From G965267335 sp965267335 (GTDB taxonomy: Bacteria; Bacteroidota; Bacteroidia; Cytophagales; JAAEPT01): a DNA stretch of 64,000 nt. Of this stretch, positions 36,934-44,150 are shown piece by piece. A program made the translations under genes and the position numbers. The notes under the pieces are model-generated. The model saw nothing but the letters and a program-made list of their open reading frames with translations, had not been told where the DNA came from and did no database searches. Positions within the stretch are counted from its first letter, which is position 1, and every line of letters starts with the position of its first letter. The DNA is taken from contig OZ253953.1 in the NCBI GenBank assembly GCA_965267335.1, positions 3,968,001 to 4,032,000 on the forward strand, read 5' to 3'.

Positions 36934-37578
36934 CTATAAACCAACCTCATAGGCCACACTAAATATAGTAGAGTTTTCAAGTGGGGCTTCGTTCAAGGCT
37001 ATTTGTCTCAGAATAGAAAATTTCAGTTCGCGCTTACCTTTGAGGTCATATGAGAAGTCCCAGCCTATCCTTACTCTGTTCAGATAGTTTGGTTTATAAT
37101 GCATCAGGTAAAAAACCTCAGAATATATCCCAGGGGTAAGCTTTTTAAGGAAATTGTTCTTGAGGTTGTATTCAAAACCGGCTCTCAGACGCAGCCGACT
37201 GTATGGAATTTCATTGGTTTCGTAGTCCCTTTGCCAGCGCAGTCTGGATTCGAATCTTGTTCTTCTAAAAACCTTATTATCATAGTACAAACTTGCTGTA
37301 ATTCGGTTTCCCTGGGTTCTCTCATTCCATGAGTGCCTGTAGTCAAGTCCTGTTTTCCAGTCTTTTCCTAGCTTAAAACGTATTCCGGGAGAAAGAAGAA
37401 ATCTCTTGAAGGATGACAAATTTTCATCCAGCCGATATTGAGATTCAAGGCTCCATTTCACCTTTTTTACCAATTTATCCTCAACTTCCAGGCCAGTCCA
37501 TAGCTCTACATCGTTGGTCTGTGCATATACGCCAGAGCCTATGCAGGATAAAATAAGCAGAAGGATAAAGCGCCTCAT
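36934..37578 (-). CDS. DUF2490-type outer membrane beta-barrel protein
   Basis: Protein of 214 aa with a signal peptide (FILLLILSCIGSGVYA). The mature protein is a series of amphipathic strands with alternating aromatic and basic residues (VELWTGLEVEDKLVKKVKWSLESQYRLDE, FLLSPGIRFKLGKDWKTGLDYRHSW, FSVAYEVGL), the pattern of DUF2490 small barrels. Probably an outer membrane pore or receptor. It starts 10 nt after the DUF4956 gene stop, so it belongs to the same transcript. Confidence 0.82.
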   Translation of the reverse strand: MRRFILLLILSCIGSGVYAQTNDVELWTGLEVEDKLVKKVKWSLESQYRLDENLSSFKRFLLSPGIRFKLGKDWKTGLDYRHSWNERTQGNRITASLYYDNKVFRRTRFESRLRWQRDYETNEIPYSRLRLRAGFEYNLKNNFLKKLTPGIYSEVFYLMHYKPNYLNRVRIGWDFSYDLKGKRELKFSILRQIALNEAPLENSTIFSVAYEVGL

Positions 37579-37588
37579 AGCACTAAAA

Positions 37589-38230
37589 TCACTTACCTTC
37601 TTCGTAATAGTACACCTTGATCTGAGCAGTATCTCTCAGGTAATCGATCCGTGTCACTTCAATATTTTGAATCTTTAACCCTGTTCTTTCTTCCAGATCT
37701 GCCAATAGTTCAGTTTTTCTCTGGGGCTTGATTAGATCAATTTTTTCATAAGTTATGAGCTTATAGGCATAATGTGACTTCAGCCAGATTCTTTCCAAAA
37801 CGAAAGTCATACCTGCAATCGCAACATTGGCAAAAAGTAACTCAGAGCCTGTGATCTTTTCAGAAAGCGCATTAATAACAGCTACTGTAATACTGACAAA
37901 GAGAAAGGTCATTTCCTTAATCGGTATTTGTTCCGTTCGGTATCTGAGAATACTAAACACTGCAAACAAACCAAATGCGAAGCCAATTTTCAACTTAACA
38001 CTGCTCAACAGGAAGGTGACGAAGAAAATAATCAGGTTGAAAACAAAGAATGTAAACAAGTACTCTCTATTCTTATTTATCGGATAATAGATCAATCTGA
38101 TTATGACAAAGGCAAAAATGAAGTTGATTCCAAACTTCACCATCAGTTCGACAAAGGAGTCCTTGTCGAACCAATCCTCTGTAAACATTTCCCATCCTGT
38201 GTTTTTCAATAAAATATTTAGTGTGCTCAT
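37589..38230 (-). CDS. DUF4956 membrane protein
   Basis: Protein of 213 aa. About four transmembrane helices lie at residues 28-50, 57-78, 80-98 and 105-150, followed by a 60-residue cytoplasmic tail (KIDLIKPQRKTELLADLEERTGLKIQNIEV). Conserved-looking FAFGLFAVFSILRYRTEQIPIKEMT lies between helices. The start overlaps the stop of the VTC-domain gene by 4 nt (ATGA), a sign of translational coupling and probable complex formation. DUF4956 genes are often found next to VTC and CotH genes in other bacteria (family knowledge). A membrane channel or anchor for the VTC enzyme is an inference. Confidence 0.85.
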   Translation of the reverse strand: MSTLNILLKNTGWEMFTEDWFDKDSFVELMVKFGINFIFAFVIIRLIYYPINKNREYLFTFFVFNLIIFFVTFLLSSVKLKIGFAFGLFAVFSILRYRTEQIPIKEMTFLFVSITVAVINALSEKITGSELLFANVAIAGMTFVLERIWLKSHYAYKLITYEKIDLIKPQRKTELLADLEERTGLKIQNIEVTRIDYLRDTAQIKVYYYEEGK

Positions 38231-39000
38231 CGTTGCTCTGAAGTAATCTTTTTTAGTTGTCGAAATTTCGGTTTGAATCTGTTCTTTTTAACCTCATCAT
38301 ACACTGAGGCTATACCAATACAATATTTGCTAAACCCAAATTCCGAAATTTTCATTTCTCTCAGTAATTCCGAAATTACAGAGTTGGTTGAAAATTTATC
38401 TTGTTTTAACTCAATAATTGCTATACTGTGAAGGTCCTTCTGCTCTCCGTTACCCTCGAAACCAAGGTTTATGTCTACCGTCACTCTTTCTGTTAAATTC
38501 CTATCCGTCAGAGTAATTCGCTTGTAATAGACCCATAATTTTGCCTCGAGGCTGGATTCGTCTATATCGGTTTCAGCAATTTCGTTTATAAAATCAATAC
38601 TCTCTTCATCGAGGTCAATTTCAATCTCATCACGCCCTACTCTTTTTTTAATCGTTCTACCCCGGTTATTTTTGAATTTGATCTCAAAAAAAGAATTATC
38701 CGTTTCAACGTAGGTTCTGCTCCTGAACTTATAGCGGTTTAGTTTACCGTTGTGGTGAGAAGTATAAAGGTCGAAATCAGGTGTATCATAATACAATGTC
38801 TTGTATTGCATGATTCTGTTACCCTCAATATCCATTACATAGTAATCTTCCTGAAGTTTTTTTAGAACCTCCGGCAGAGTGCTCAAGGCAAACACATGTT
38901 TGGTGTCCTTTCGGTTCTGAAGCATTACCTGATTCATCCCTTCCAGGCCGATAGGATCAAATCCCTCTACAACTGTCTGTATTTTAGATGTTAGGTCCAA
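38227..39000 (-). CDS. VTC-domain protein (polyphosphate polymerase-like)
   Basis: About 257 aa from a TTG at 39000; other starts are 39042 (overlaps the upstream gene) and ATG 38937 (cuts into the conserved N-terminus FDPIGLEGMNQVMLQNRKDTKHVF). The fold is a triphosphate-tunnel type: basic strands RYKFRSRTY (about 88-97), FFEIKFKNNRGRTIKKR (about 104-120), and the acidic IAIIELKQDKFS near the end, comparable to the catalytic Arg/Lys/Glu set of yeast Vtc4, which makes polyphosphate from ATP. It has no membrane segment of its own; the overlapping DUF4956 gene would supply one. Cytoplasmic face. Substrate not proven. Confidence 0.85.
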   Translation of the reverse strand: MDLTSKIQTVVEGFDPIGLEGMNQVMLQNRKDTKHVFALSTLPEVLKKLQEDYYVMDIEGNRIMQYKTLYYDTPDFDLYTSHHNGKLNRYKFRSRTYVETDNSFFEIKFKNNRGRTIKKRVGRDEIEIDLDEESIDFINEIAETDIDESSLEAKLWVYYKRITLTDRNLTERVTVDINLGFEGNGEQKDLHSIAIIELKQDKFSTNSVISELLREMKISEFGFSKYCIGIASVYDEVKKNRFKPKFRQLKKITSEQR

Positions 39001-39004
39001 TAAG

Positions 39005-39403
39005 TTATTTGAGGTTGATGATATTGAACTGCGGCACAACAACCTCTTGTTTTTTCTCGTCTATTTTGACTTCTCGTAGGATCACTGCCTGCTCCGATGG
39101 ACAAGTATCGCAATCGGTATATACGAATACGGTGTAATCTCCTTTTGTAAGATATTTGAACTGGTAAGTCCCGTCATAATGAGTTCGTACCTCATCATCA
39201 AAGATACTATTGTCTCCATAGACGATATAAACACGCTCCTCCATACCATCGTATTCGGCAAGAGTGTCACCAGTTAAGGCTGATACATCATACACATATA
39301 CAGAACCGGTAATCCGGGCTTTTCCCCCTTCTCCTTCTTCTTTTTCACAGGAGATCAAAGTAAAGCCAAAAAAGAAAATAAGTAAGGTTTTAAGATTCGG
39401 CAT
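39005..39403 (-). CDS. Small lipoprotein at the head of the VTC/CotH cassette
   Basis: About 132 aa from the ATG at 39403. A TTG at 39424 lies inside the promoter box 39422-39429 and is rejected. Lipoprotein signal peptide (LLIFFFGFTLISCEKE, Cys near residue 19). The mature domain is a beta sandwich of carboxypeptidase-regulatory or transthyretin type (ARITGSVYVYDVSA ... YDGTYQFKYLTKGDYTVFVYTDCDTCPSE). Acidic linker EKEEGEGG after the Cys. Four nt separate its stop from the preferred VTC start, so it leads the cassette. Confidence 0.78.
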   Translation of the reverse strand: MPNLKTLLIFFFGFTLISCEKEEGEGGKARITGSVYVYDVSALTGDTLAEYDGMEERVYIVYGDNSIFDDEVRTHYDGTYQFKYLTKGDYTVFVYTDCDTCPSEQAVILREVKIDEKKQEVVVPQFNIINLK

Positions 39404-39421
39404 ATCAAATGATTGATCGCA

Positions 39422-39429
39422 CAAATATA
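39422..39429 (-). promoter_or_regulatory. -7 box (TATATTTG) for the lipoprotein/VTC/CotH cassette
   Basis: Exact TAnnTTTG match on the minus strand, 19-26 nt before the ATG at 39403. A TTTG lies 25 nt further upstream, longer than the usual spacing. Confidence 0.45.
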
Positions 39430-39539
39430 ATAATAACTTAATGTTAAATTAATGCAAAGCGATTAGAAGAGCGGTTTACGTAGCAAAAATTTGCCTTTTA
39501 AGCATGATTTTTTCACTGCGTTAATACCATAAATCACAA

Positions 39540-40475
39540 CTAATTTTCACCCACTGACGCAAGCAGGTAAAGTACCGCCATACGTACCGCGACTCCATTC
39601 TCAACCTGATCGAGAATTATTGAATGCCCTGAGTCAGCCACATCACTGGTAATCTCCACACCTCGATTGATAGGTCCGGGGTGCATTACAACTATTTCTT
39701 TATTCAGTGACTCCAGGAGTTCTTTATTGATACCATAATACATGGAATACTCTCGCAGTGATGGGAAAAACTGTACTTCATCGTGTTGCCGTTCTAATTG
39801 AATTCTCAAAACGTTCGCAACATCACACCATTCCAATGCTTTCTTTACATGATGAAATACTTTGACTCCTATCTGGTCAATATATTTGGGAATCAAGGTT
39901 ACAGGGCCACATACTGCCACTTCTGCCCCAAGTTTCTGTAAGGCAAAAATATTTGACAAGGCTACTCTGGAGTGTAAAATATCCCCGAATATGCAAACTT
40001 TTTTTCCTCCTACTTCACCCAACCTTTCCTTTATGGAAAAAGTGTCCAACAAGGCCTGAGTCGGATGTTCATGAGTACCATCCCCTGCGTTAATGATATT
40101 TGCATCGATATGTCTGGAAAGAAAATGTGGTGCACCGACACTACTATGTCGCATCACAACCATATCGACTTTCATTGCAAGAATATTATTAACAGTATCT
40201 AGCAGTGTTTCTCCTTTTTTCACGGAACTTGATCCCGAAGAGAAATTCACAACATCAGCTGAAAGTCTTTTTTCTGCTAATTCGAATGATATTCTGGTTC
40301 TGGTAGAGTTCTCAAAAAAGACATTGGCAATCGTGATATCACGTAGTGAAGGTACTTTTTTAATCGGGCGATTGATTACTTCCTTAAACTGTTCAGCTGT
40401 TTCAAATATCAGTTGGATATCCTCTTTCGTCAGATCCTTAATTCCCAGTAAGTGCTTAGTACTTAACTGTCCCAT
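39540..40475 (-). CDS. pyrB: Aspartate carbamoyltransferase catalytic chain
   Basis: About 311 aa from the ATG at 40475 (a GTG one codon earlier is possible). Catalyses carbamoyl phosphate plus aspartate to carbamoyl aspartate in pyrimidine synthesis. Carbamoyl-phosphate block FFENSTRTRISFE near residues 53-65, SSSVKKGETL, then INAGDGTHEHPTQALLDTFSI and the aspartate-domain blocks (VCIFGDILHSRVALSN, MHPGPINRGVEI). Length is normal for the catalytic chain; no regulatory pyrI chain is next to it. It follows pyrR by 2 nt. Confidence 0.97.
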   Translation of the reverse strand: MGQLSTKHLLGIKDLTKEDIQLIFETAEQFKEVINRPIKKVPSLRDITIANVFFENSTRTRISFELAEKRLSADVVNFSSGSSSVKKGETLLDTVNNILAMKVDMVVMRHSSVGAPHFLSRHIDANIINAGDGTHEHPTQALLDTFSIKERLGEVGGKKVCIFGDILHSRVALSNIFALQKLGAEVAVCGPVTLIPKYIDQIGVKVFHHVKKALEWCDVANVLRIQLERQHDEVQFFPSLREYSMYYGINKELLESLNKEIVVMHPGPINRGVEITSDVADSGHSIILDQVENGVAVRMAVLYLLASVGEN

Positions 40476-40477
40476 CA

Positions 40478-41026
40478 CTATGACTCATTATGTGTTATCA
40501 ACCAGACATTGTCATTTGTTCCGTCATCGCCCTTCCATTCCACTATTACCTTCTGGGACAACTGACTATTTATCGATTTTCCAATATAGTTCGGTTCAAT
40601 TGGAAGTTCTCTGGTATATTTTCTATCAATAAGAACGAGTAATTCTACACTTCTCGGTCTTCCGTAAGCAGTGAGAGCATCCAATGCAGCTCTGACTGAC
40701 CTACCTGTAAAGAGAACATCATCAACGATAATGACATTTTTGTCCTCAATTAGAAATGGAATATTAGTATTGTTTGCTTTAACCGGCTCATCCCGTCTCC
40801 TGAAATCATCCCTATGAAATGTGATATCCAAGGCACCCAACTTTGGAGACTCAACTCCATGCTTGGTTAGTTGCTCCTTCAAGCGCTTGGCCAATAGTGT
40901 TCCTCTTGGCTGTAGGCCTATTAAAACCGATTCCTGAAAATTATTGTGGGATTCAATTAGTTCCTGACATAACCTGTCAATGGTTATGTTCAGTAGTTGG
41001 TCATCCAGTATGAGCTTCTTTTGCAT
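40478..41026 (-). CDS. pyrR: Bifunctional pyr operon regulator / uracil phosphoribosyltransferase
   Basis: About 182 aa from the ATG at 41026 (a TTG at 41038 adds four residues). PRPP-binding loop VIIVDDVLFTGRSVRAALDAL near residues 95-115; N-terminal KLILDDQLLNITIDRLCQELIESH; LIGLQPRGTLLAKRL. In Bacillus PyrR binds pyr mRNA with UMP to cause attenuation and has weak UPRT activity. Here no PyrR-type leader hairpin is seen, because the gene lies inside a longer operon only about 36 nt after the upstream stop, so regulation may act elsewhere. Coupled to pyrB. Confidence 0.95.
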   Translation of the reverse strand: MQKKLILDDQLLNITIDRLCQELIESHNNFQESVLIGLQPRGTLLAKRLKEQLTKHGVESPKLGALDITFHRDDFRRRDEPVKANNTNIPFLIEDKNVIIVDDVLFTGRSVRAALDALTAYGRPRSVELLVLIDRKYTRELPIEPNYIGKSINSQLSQKVIVEWKGDDGTNDNVWLITHNES

Positions 41027-41062
41027 ACTGAGATACAAAGTTATACAGATAATTAAATATTC

Positions 41063-42472
41063 TTATTCAAAGTCGATTTTATTGCATCGAACTATCTTTT
41101 TATTTCCCTTATCCTTTACATTTTCTATTGTCCAGGATATATAATAGTTGCTATACCAATGCTCGATGTTTGTATGTGCGAGACTCACACCAGTATCTGG
41201 AACCTCTTCAGAAACAACAATTTCGTTCTGATTTGGAATTACCTGAAACACAGTCTTTCCATCATTAATATATACCAGTGCCTGGTGATCTTTGATTGAA
41301 GTCAAAGTAATCATATCCCGCATATCGTCAATTCGTACCTTATCGATATCAAATGTATTCGACCACATCAAATCTCCTTCCGTGCTAATCGCACTTAAAA
41401 GTCCGTGCGTATATTGCCACCCGTCAAATACTTTGTAATAAGTAGTTATTGGAAGCCCTGCGGCATCAAAAAAAGTGTGTGACTCTCGCCTATAGGTTGG
41501 GTAGTAAGCCTCTGCAACCATCAGATACTCCTCACCTCGTTTTACCAAAGTATGTGGATTGATAAGGTATGGCAATGAAACCGCTTCTCCAACGGCCGAA
41601 TCCCCTCCAGACATATATTTATCAAATGTTTCCAACCCTGAAAAGGCATAGTATTTATTAAAAAGTTGCTTTTTGCCTTTAAAACCTGACACAAAAAATC
41701 CGCGCTCACCTACTTCACCTTCATCAAGATAGGTTCCGATCACAAAAACCAGATCATTATTAATTTCTGATATTTTACCATTTATTAAGCGCTTTCCCTC
41801 ATCCGGACGCACTCGGTAAGACTCCTCTTCCTTTCCCATATCTGAGTATACCTTTACTAACAAGTCCCTGTGATCTCTGGTTTTGTTGACACTCACCACA
41901 TTGACCTTTTTCAACTCTGGAAAAACATCGACTCGTGTTACTTTTGGATACCCCCTGAATGCCGTGCTTAATGCACGCACTTTACCTGTTTCTAAGTCCG
42001 CATGTATTAAAGTAGGGCTGTTGATTAATCTGGCATCAATAAAGAGCTTATCATTGATGGCTTTAAAGTCCACAATATCAAACCTGGCAAAGGTTTCAAC
42101 ATCTTTGGTTTTGAGTTCCCCGGTGGAGACGTCAATTTTCAGTACCTTCAACCGCTTCTTTTTGTACCGGTTAAAAATCAGGTACAAATTACCTTGCCCA
42201 TAGTAATAGGCCTCGTAATCATACTTTCCATCAACTGTTATGTTCTTGTTCCATTTTGGATTAAACAGCTCATCATACAGGCTGAAAGTCCAGGTTTGCT
42301 CCTTCACTCTCCGCTGAGTTATTCTATTGGAAAAAATGAGAACTCCTTGATGTTCCACTGGTATTAGTTGATGATGCCGGGTTGGTTCCAGTTCAATTTG
42401 TGCAGAATCCCTAAGGTACTGGCCGTATCCAGGCAGCGAAATTAACATCATTATGATCACACATAACCTCAT
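41063..42472 (-). CDS. Secreted protein of unknown function, propeller-like
   Basis: Protein of 469 aa with a signal peptide (LCVIIMMLISLPGYG). The mature part has repeated short strands separated by turns (TWTFSLYDELFNPKWNKNITVDG, NLYLIFNRYKKKRLKVLKIDVSTGEL, KLFIDARLINSPTLIHADLETGKV), consistent with a beta-propeller, but I recognise no named family. No catalytic motif is obvious. It overlaps the peroxiredoxin stop by 4 nt (ATGA) and precedes pyrR, so it rides on the same transcript. Outer-membrane-associated or periplasmic location inferred from the signal peptide. Confidence 0.75.
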   Translation of the reverse strand: MRLCVIIMMLISLPGYGQYLRDSAQIELEPTRHHQLIPVEHQGVLIFSNRITQRRVKEQTWTFSLYDELFNPKWNKNITVDGKYDYEAYYYGQGNLYLIFNRYKKKRLKVLKIDVSTGELKTKDVETFARFDIVDFKAINDKLFIDARLINSPTLIHADLETGKVRALSTAFRGYPKVTRVDVFPELKKVNVVSVNKTRDHRDLLVKVYSDMGKEEESYRVRPDEGKRLINGKISEINNDLVFVIGTYLDEGEVGERGFFVSGFKGKKQLFNKYYAFSGLETFDKYMSGGDSAVGEAVSLPYLINPHTLVKRGEEYLMVAEAYYPTYRRESHTFFDAAGLPITTYYKVFDGWQYTHGLLSAISTEGDLMWSNTFDIDKVRIDDMRDMITLTSIKDHQALVYINDGKTVFQVIPNQNEIVVSEEVPDTGVSLAHTNIEHWYSNYYISWTIENVKDKGNKKIVRCNKIDFE

Positions 42473-42915
42473 TCCAGCTTCTTCAACATTTCAGTAACAT
42501 GAATTTTAAAATCAAATAAGTTATTGGTTACGAACTTGATACGACCGTCCTGCCCTACAAAGTACGTAACTCTTTTCACCAGTCCTATTAACGGAATATA
42601 GGCCCCGTATGTTCGCGACACTTCCCCCCCATGATCATAGAGCAAATCAAAGGGAAGGCTATGTTTCTGTTTGAATCGCGTGTGCTTTTCCACACTGCCC
42701 TTGCTTATCCCAACAATATTAACTCCCTTCTTCTCGAAATGGCTATACTCATCTCTAAAGCCACAAGCTTCTTTTGTACAGCCCGCGGTAAAGTCCTTCG
42801 GATAGAAGTAAATTATCAGTGGCCCTTTCTGAAGTGCTTCCTCCAAATGAAAATCCTCTCCTGAGGTAGATGGAAGCGTAAAGTCAGGAGCCTTGTCTCC
42901 AACTTGTAGTGACAT
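42469..42915 (-). CDS. bcp: Peroxiredoxin of the BCP/PrxQ type
   Basis: Protein of 148 aa that reduces hydroperoxides using thioredoxin-type electrons. GDKAPDFTLPSTSGEDF at the start, then YFYPKDFTAGCTKEACGFRDEY: peroxidatic Cys46 with the resolving Cys51 five residues on, the C-x4-C arrangement of PrxQ. GISKGSVEKHTRFKQKHSLPFDLLYD follows. Cytoplasmic, no signal peptide. Its ATG shares one base with the stop of the EVE-domain gene and its stop overlaps the next start, so it sits within a tight operon. Confidence 0.95.
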   Translation of the reverse strand: MSLQVGDKAPDFTLPSTSGEDFHLEEALQKGPLIIYFYPKDFTAGCTKEACGFRDEYSHFEKKGVNIVGISKGSVEKHTRFKQKHSLPFDLLYDHGGEVSRTYGAYIPLIGLVKRVTYFVGQDGRIKFVTNNLFDFKIHVTEMLKKLE

Positions 42916-43322
42916 TACTCTCCAGCCATTTCCATTACCTTCCTGTACTCTTCAGGACTAACTTTAGACACAGAAAGTCGGCTTAGCCTGACAAGCTCCA
43001 TTTCGCTGAGCTCGGGTTCAGACTTCACTTCAGCAAGTGTAACGGGCTTCTTTAATTTTTTCTCAGGAACAACATCAACCACAACCCATCTATCATCCTC
43101 TGTGGTAGGATCCGGGTAATGCTCACGCACAACCTTCGCAACACCCACAATCTCTTTTCCAATATTACTATGGTAAAACAGACACAAGTCTCCTTCCTTC
43201 ATAGCCATCAGATTAAGTCGTGCCGCGTAATTTCGCACACCATCCCAATGATCTCTTTTGAGTTCAACAAAGTCATCCCAGGAATATTTATTCGGTTCAG
43301 ATTTAATCAACCAGTAATTCAT
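42915..43322 (-). CDS. EVE-domain protein
   Basis: Protein of 135 aa. Classic EVE pattern: NYWLIKSEPNKYSWDDFVELKRDHWDGVRNYAARLNLMAMKEGDLCLFYHSNIGKEIVGVAKV, then WVVVDVVPEKKLKKPVTLAEVK. EVE domains (PUA superfamily) bind modified bases in DNA or RNA; stand-alone EVE proteins have been linked to recognition of modified cytosine and of modified tRNA or rRNA. Overlaps the preceding lipoprotein gene by 20 nt and the peroxiredoxin by 1 nt. Confidence 0.93.
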   Translation of the reverse strand: MNYWLIKSEPNKYSWDDFVELKRDHWDGVRNYAARLNLMAMKEGDLCLFYHSNIGKEIVGVAKVVREHYPDPTTEDDRWVVVDVVPEKKLKKPVTLAEVKSEPELSEMELVRLSRLSVSKVSPEEYRKVMEMAGE

Positions 43323-43704
43323 CTCGTTTTATTCTTAGTTTCTGATCATTTAGTTCCAAAATTGTAAATACGGGCTTGGTACCATCCAGATTCAGGACCA
43401 ATCTTCCGGACTTATCCAAGGCCCATAACCCGTGAATAAAATCCAAATCCTGTTTTTTACCTTTGACGATTTTAAACATCACCAACTTACCCGTATCCAT
43501 AAACTGCATACCTTGAAGATTATCTTTCTTATTCCCACTCAGTGGCACTAACACTATTTGCTCTTCTCCGCTCACAATTGAAATGTCTTTCGACACGTCT
43601 TCAAAAACCCAACTTTTCCTTAACAAGGACAAGTCTACTTCCTTTCTTCCGTCACTACAGGAGGCCATTATAGGGATCAACAAAATCGTCAGTAGTTTCC
43701 TCAC
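43303..43704 (-). CDS. Small lipocalin-like lipoprotein (second of a pair)
   Basis: Protein of 133 aa. Lipoprotein signal (LLTILLIPIMASCSDG, Cys near residue 16), then SLLRKSWVFEDVSKD, the W-containing first strand of lipocalin-like domains, and a strand-rich remainder ending ILELNDQKLRIKRDE. It resembles the upstream neighbour at 43701-44099 in layout (Cys, about 12 residues, L-x(2)-x-WV/F, closing V/I-xELxDxxLxL/I), so the two are probably paralogues. Start overlaps the neighbour's stop by 4 nt. Function unknown. Confidence 0.75.
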   Translation of the reverse strand: MRKLLTILLIPIMASCSDGRKEVDLSLLRKSWVFEDVSKDISIVSGEEQIVLVPLSGNKKDNLQGMQFMDTGKLVMFKIVKGKKQDLDFIHGLWALDKSGRLVLNLDGTKPVFTILELNDQKLRIKRDELLVD

Positions 43705-44099
43705 CTTTTCTCCAGTTTCAAATACTTGTCATCTAATTCAATAACCTTATATACATAAAGTTTTTCTTTATTTTTAATAGAGAGGCTTACCTCTATTTCA
43801 GCTCCTTTATTCAACCATGACCACTTCCCTGATGTACTTTCCCCTCGATCTGATCGTCCACCAGTGATCATTTGCATCGACCCGTCCGAATTAAAAACAA
43901 GCTTCCTTCTTGGCCTGGAAGGAGGAAGTTCCGTAGTCGAGGGCACATAGGTTTTGACTTTTCCATCATCTTGTTCATGCGCATGCACCCAGGTTCTACA
44001 TAGTAGTTCCCTTTTCTTCTTCAAACCTGCACAACCTGCTACAAGTACAGTTATCATGATAATAAAAACCCATCTAACACTAGCTCTTCTCTGATACAT
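43701..44099 (-). CDS. Small lipocalin-like lipoprotein (first of a pair)
   Basis: Protein of 132 aa with lipoprotein signal (VFIIMITVLVAGCAGL, Cys near residue 23). KRELLCRTWVHAHE, RKLVFNSDGSMQMITGG and GKWSWLNKGAEIEVSL give the strand pattern of lipocalin-like domains (DUF4923-type, tentative). First gene of a minus run: two lipoproteins, EVE, peroxiredoxin, secreted protein, pyrR, pyrB. Function unknown; outer-membrane or periplasmic anchoring inferred. Confidence 0.75.
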   Translation of the reverse strand: MYQRRASVRWVFIIMITVLVAGCAGLKKKRELLCRTWVHAHEQDDGKVKTYVPSTTELPPSRPRRKLVFNSDGSMQMITGGRSDRGESTSGKWSWLNKGAEIEVSLSIKNKEKLYVYKVIELDDKYLKLEKR

Positions 44100-44150
44100 T
44101 TATGAAAATCATTTATTACATTCAGGACTCTAAATCAAAAGAAACGTGAA

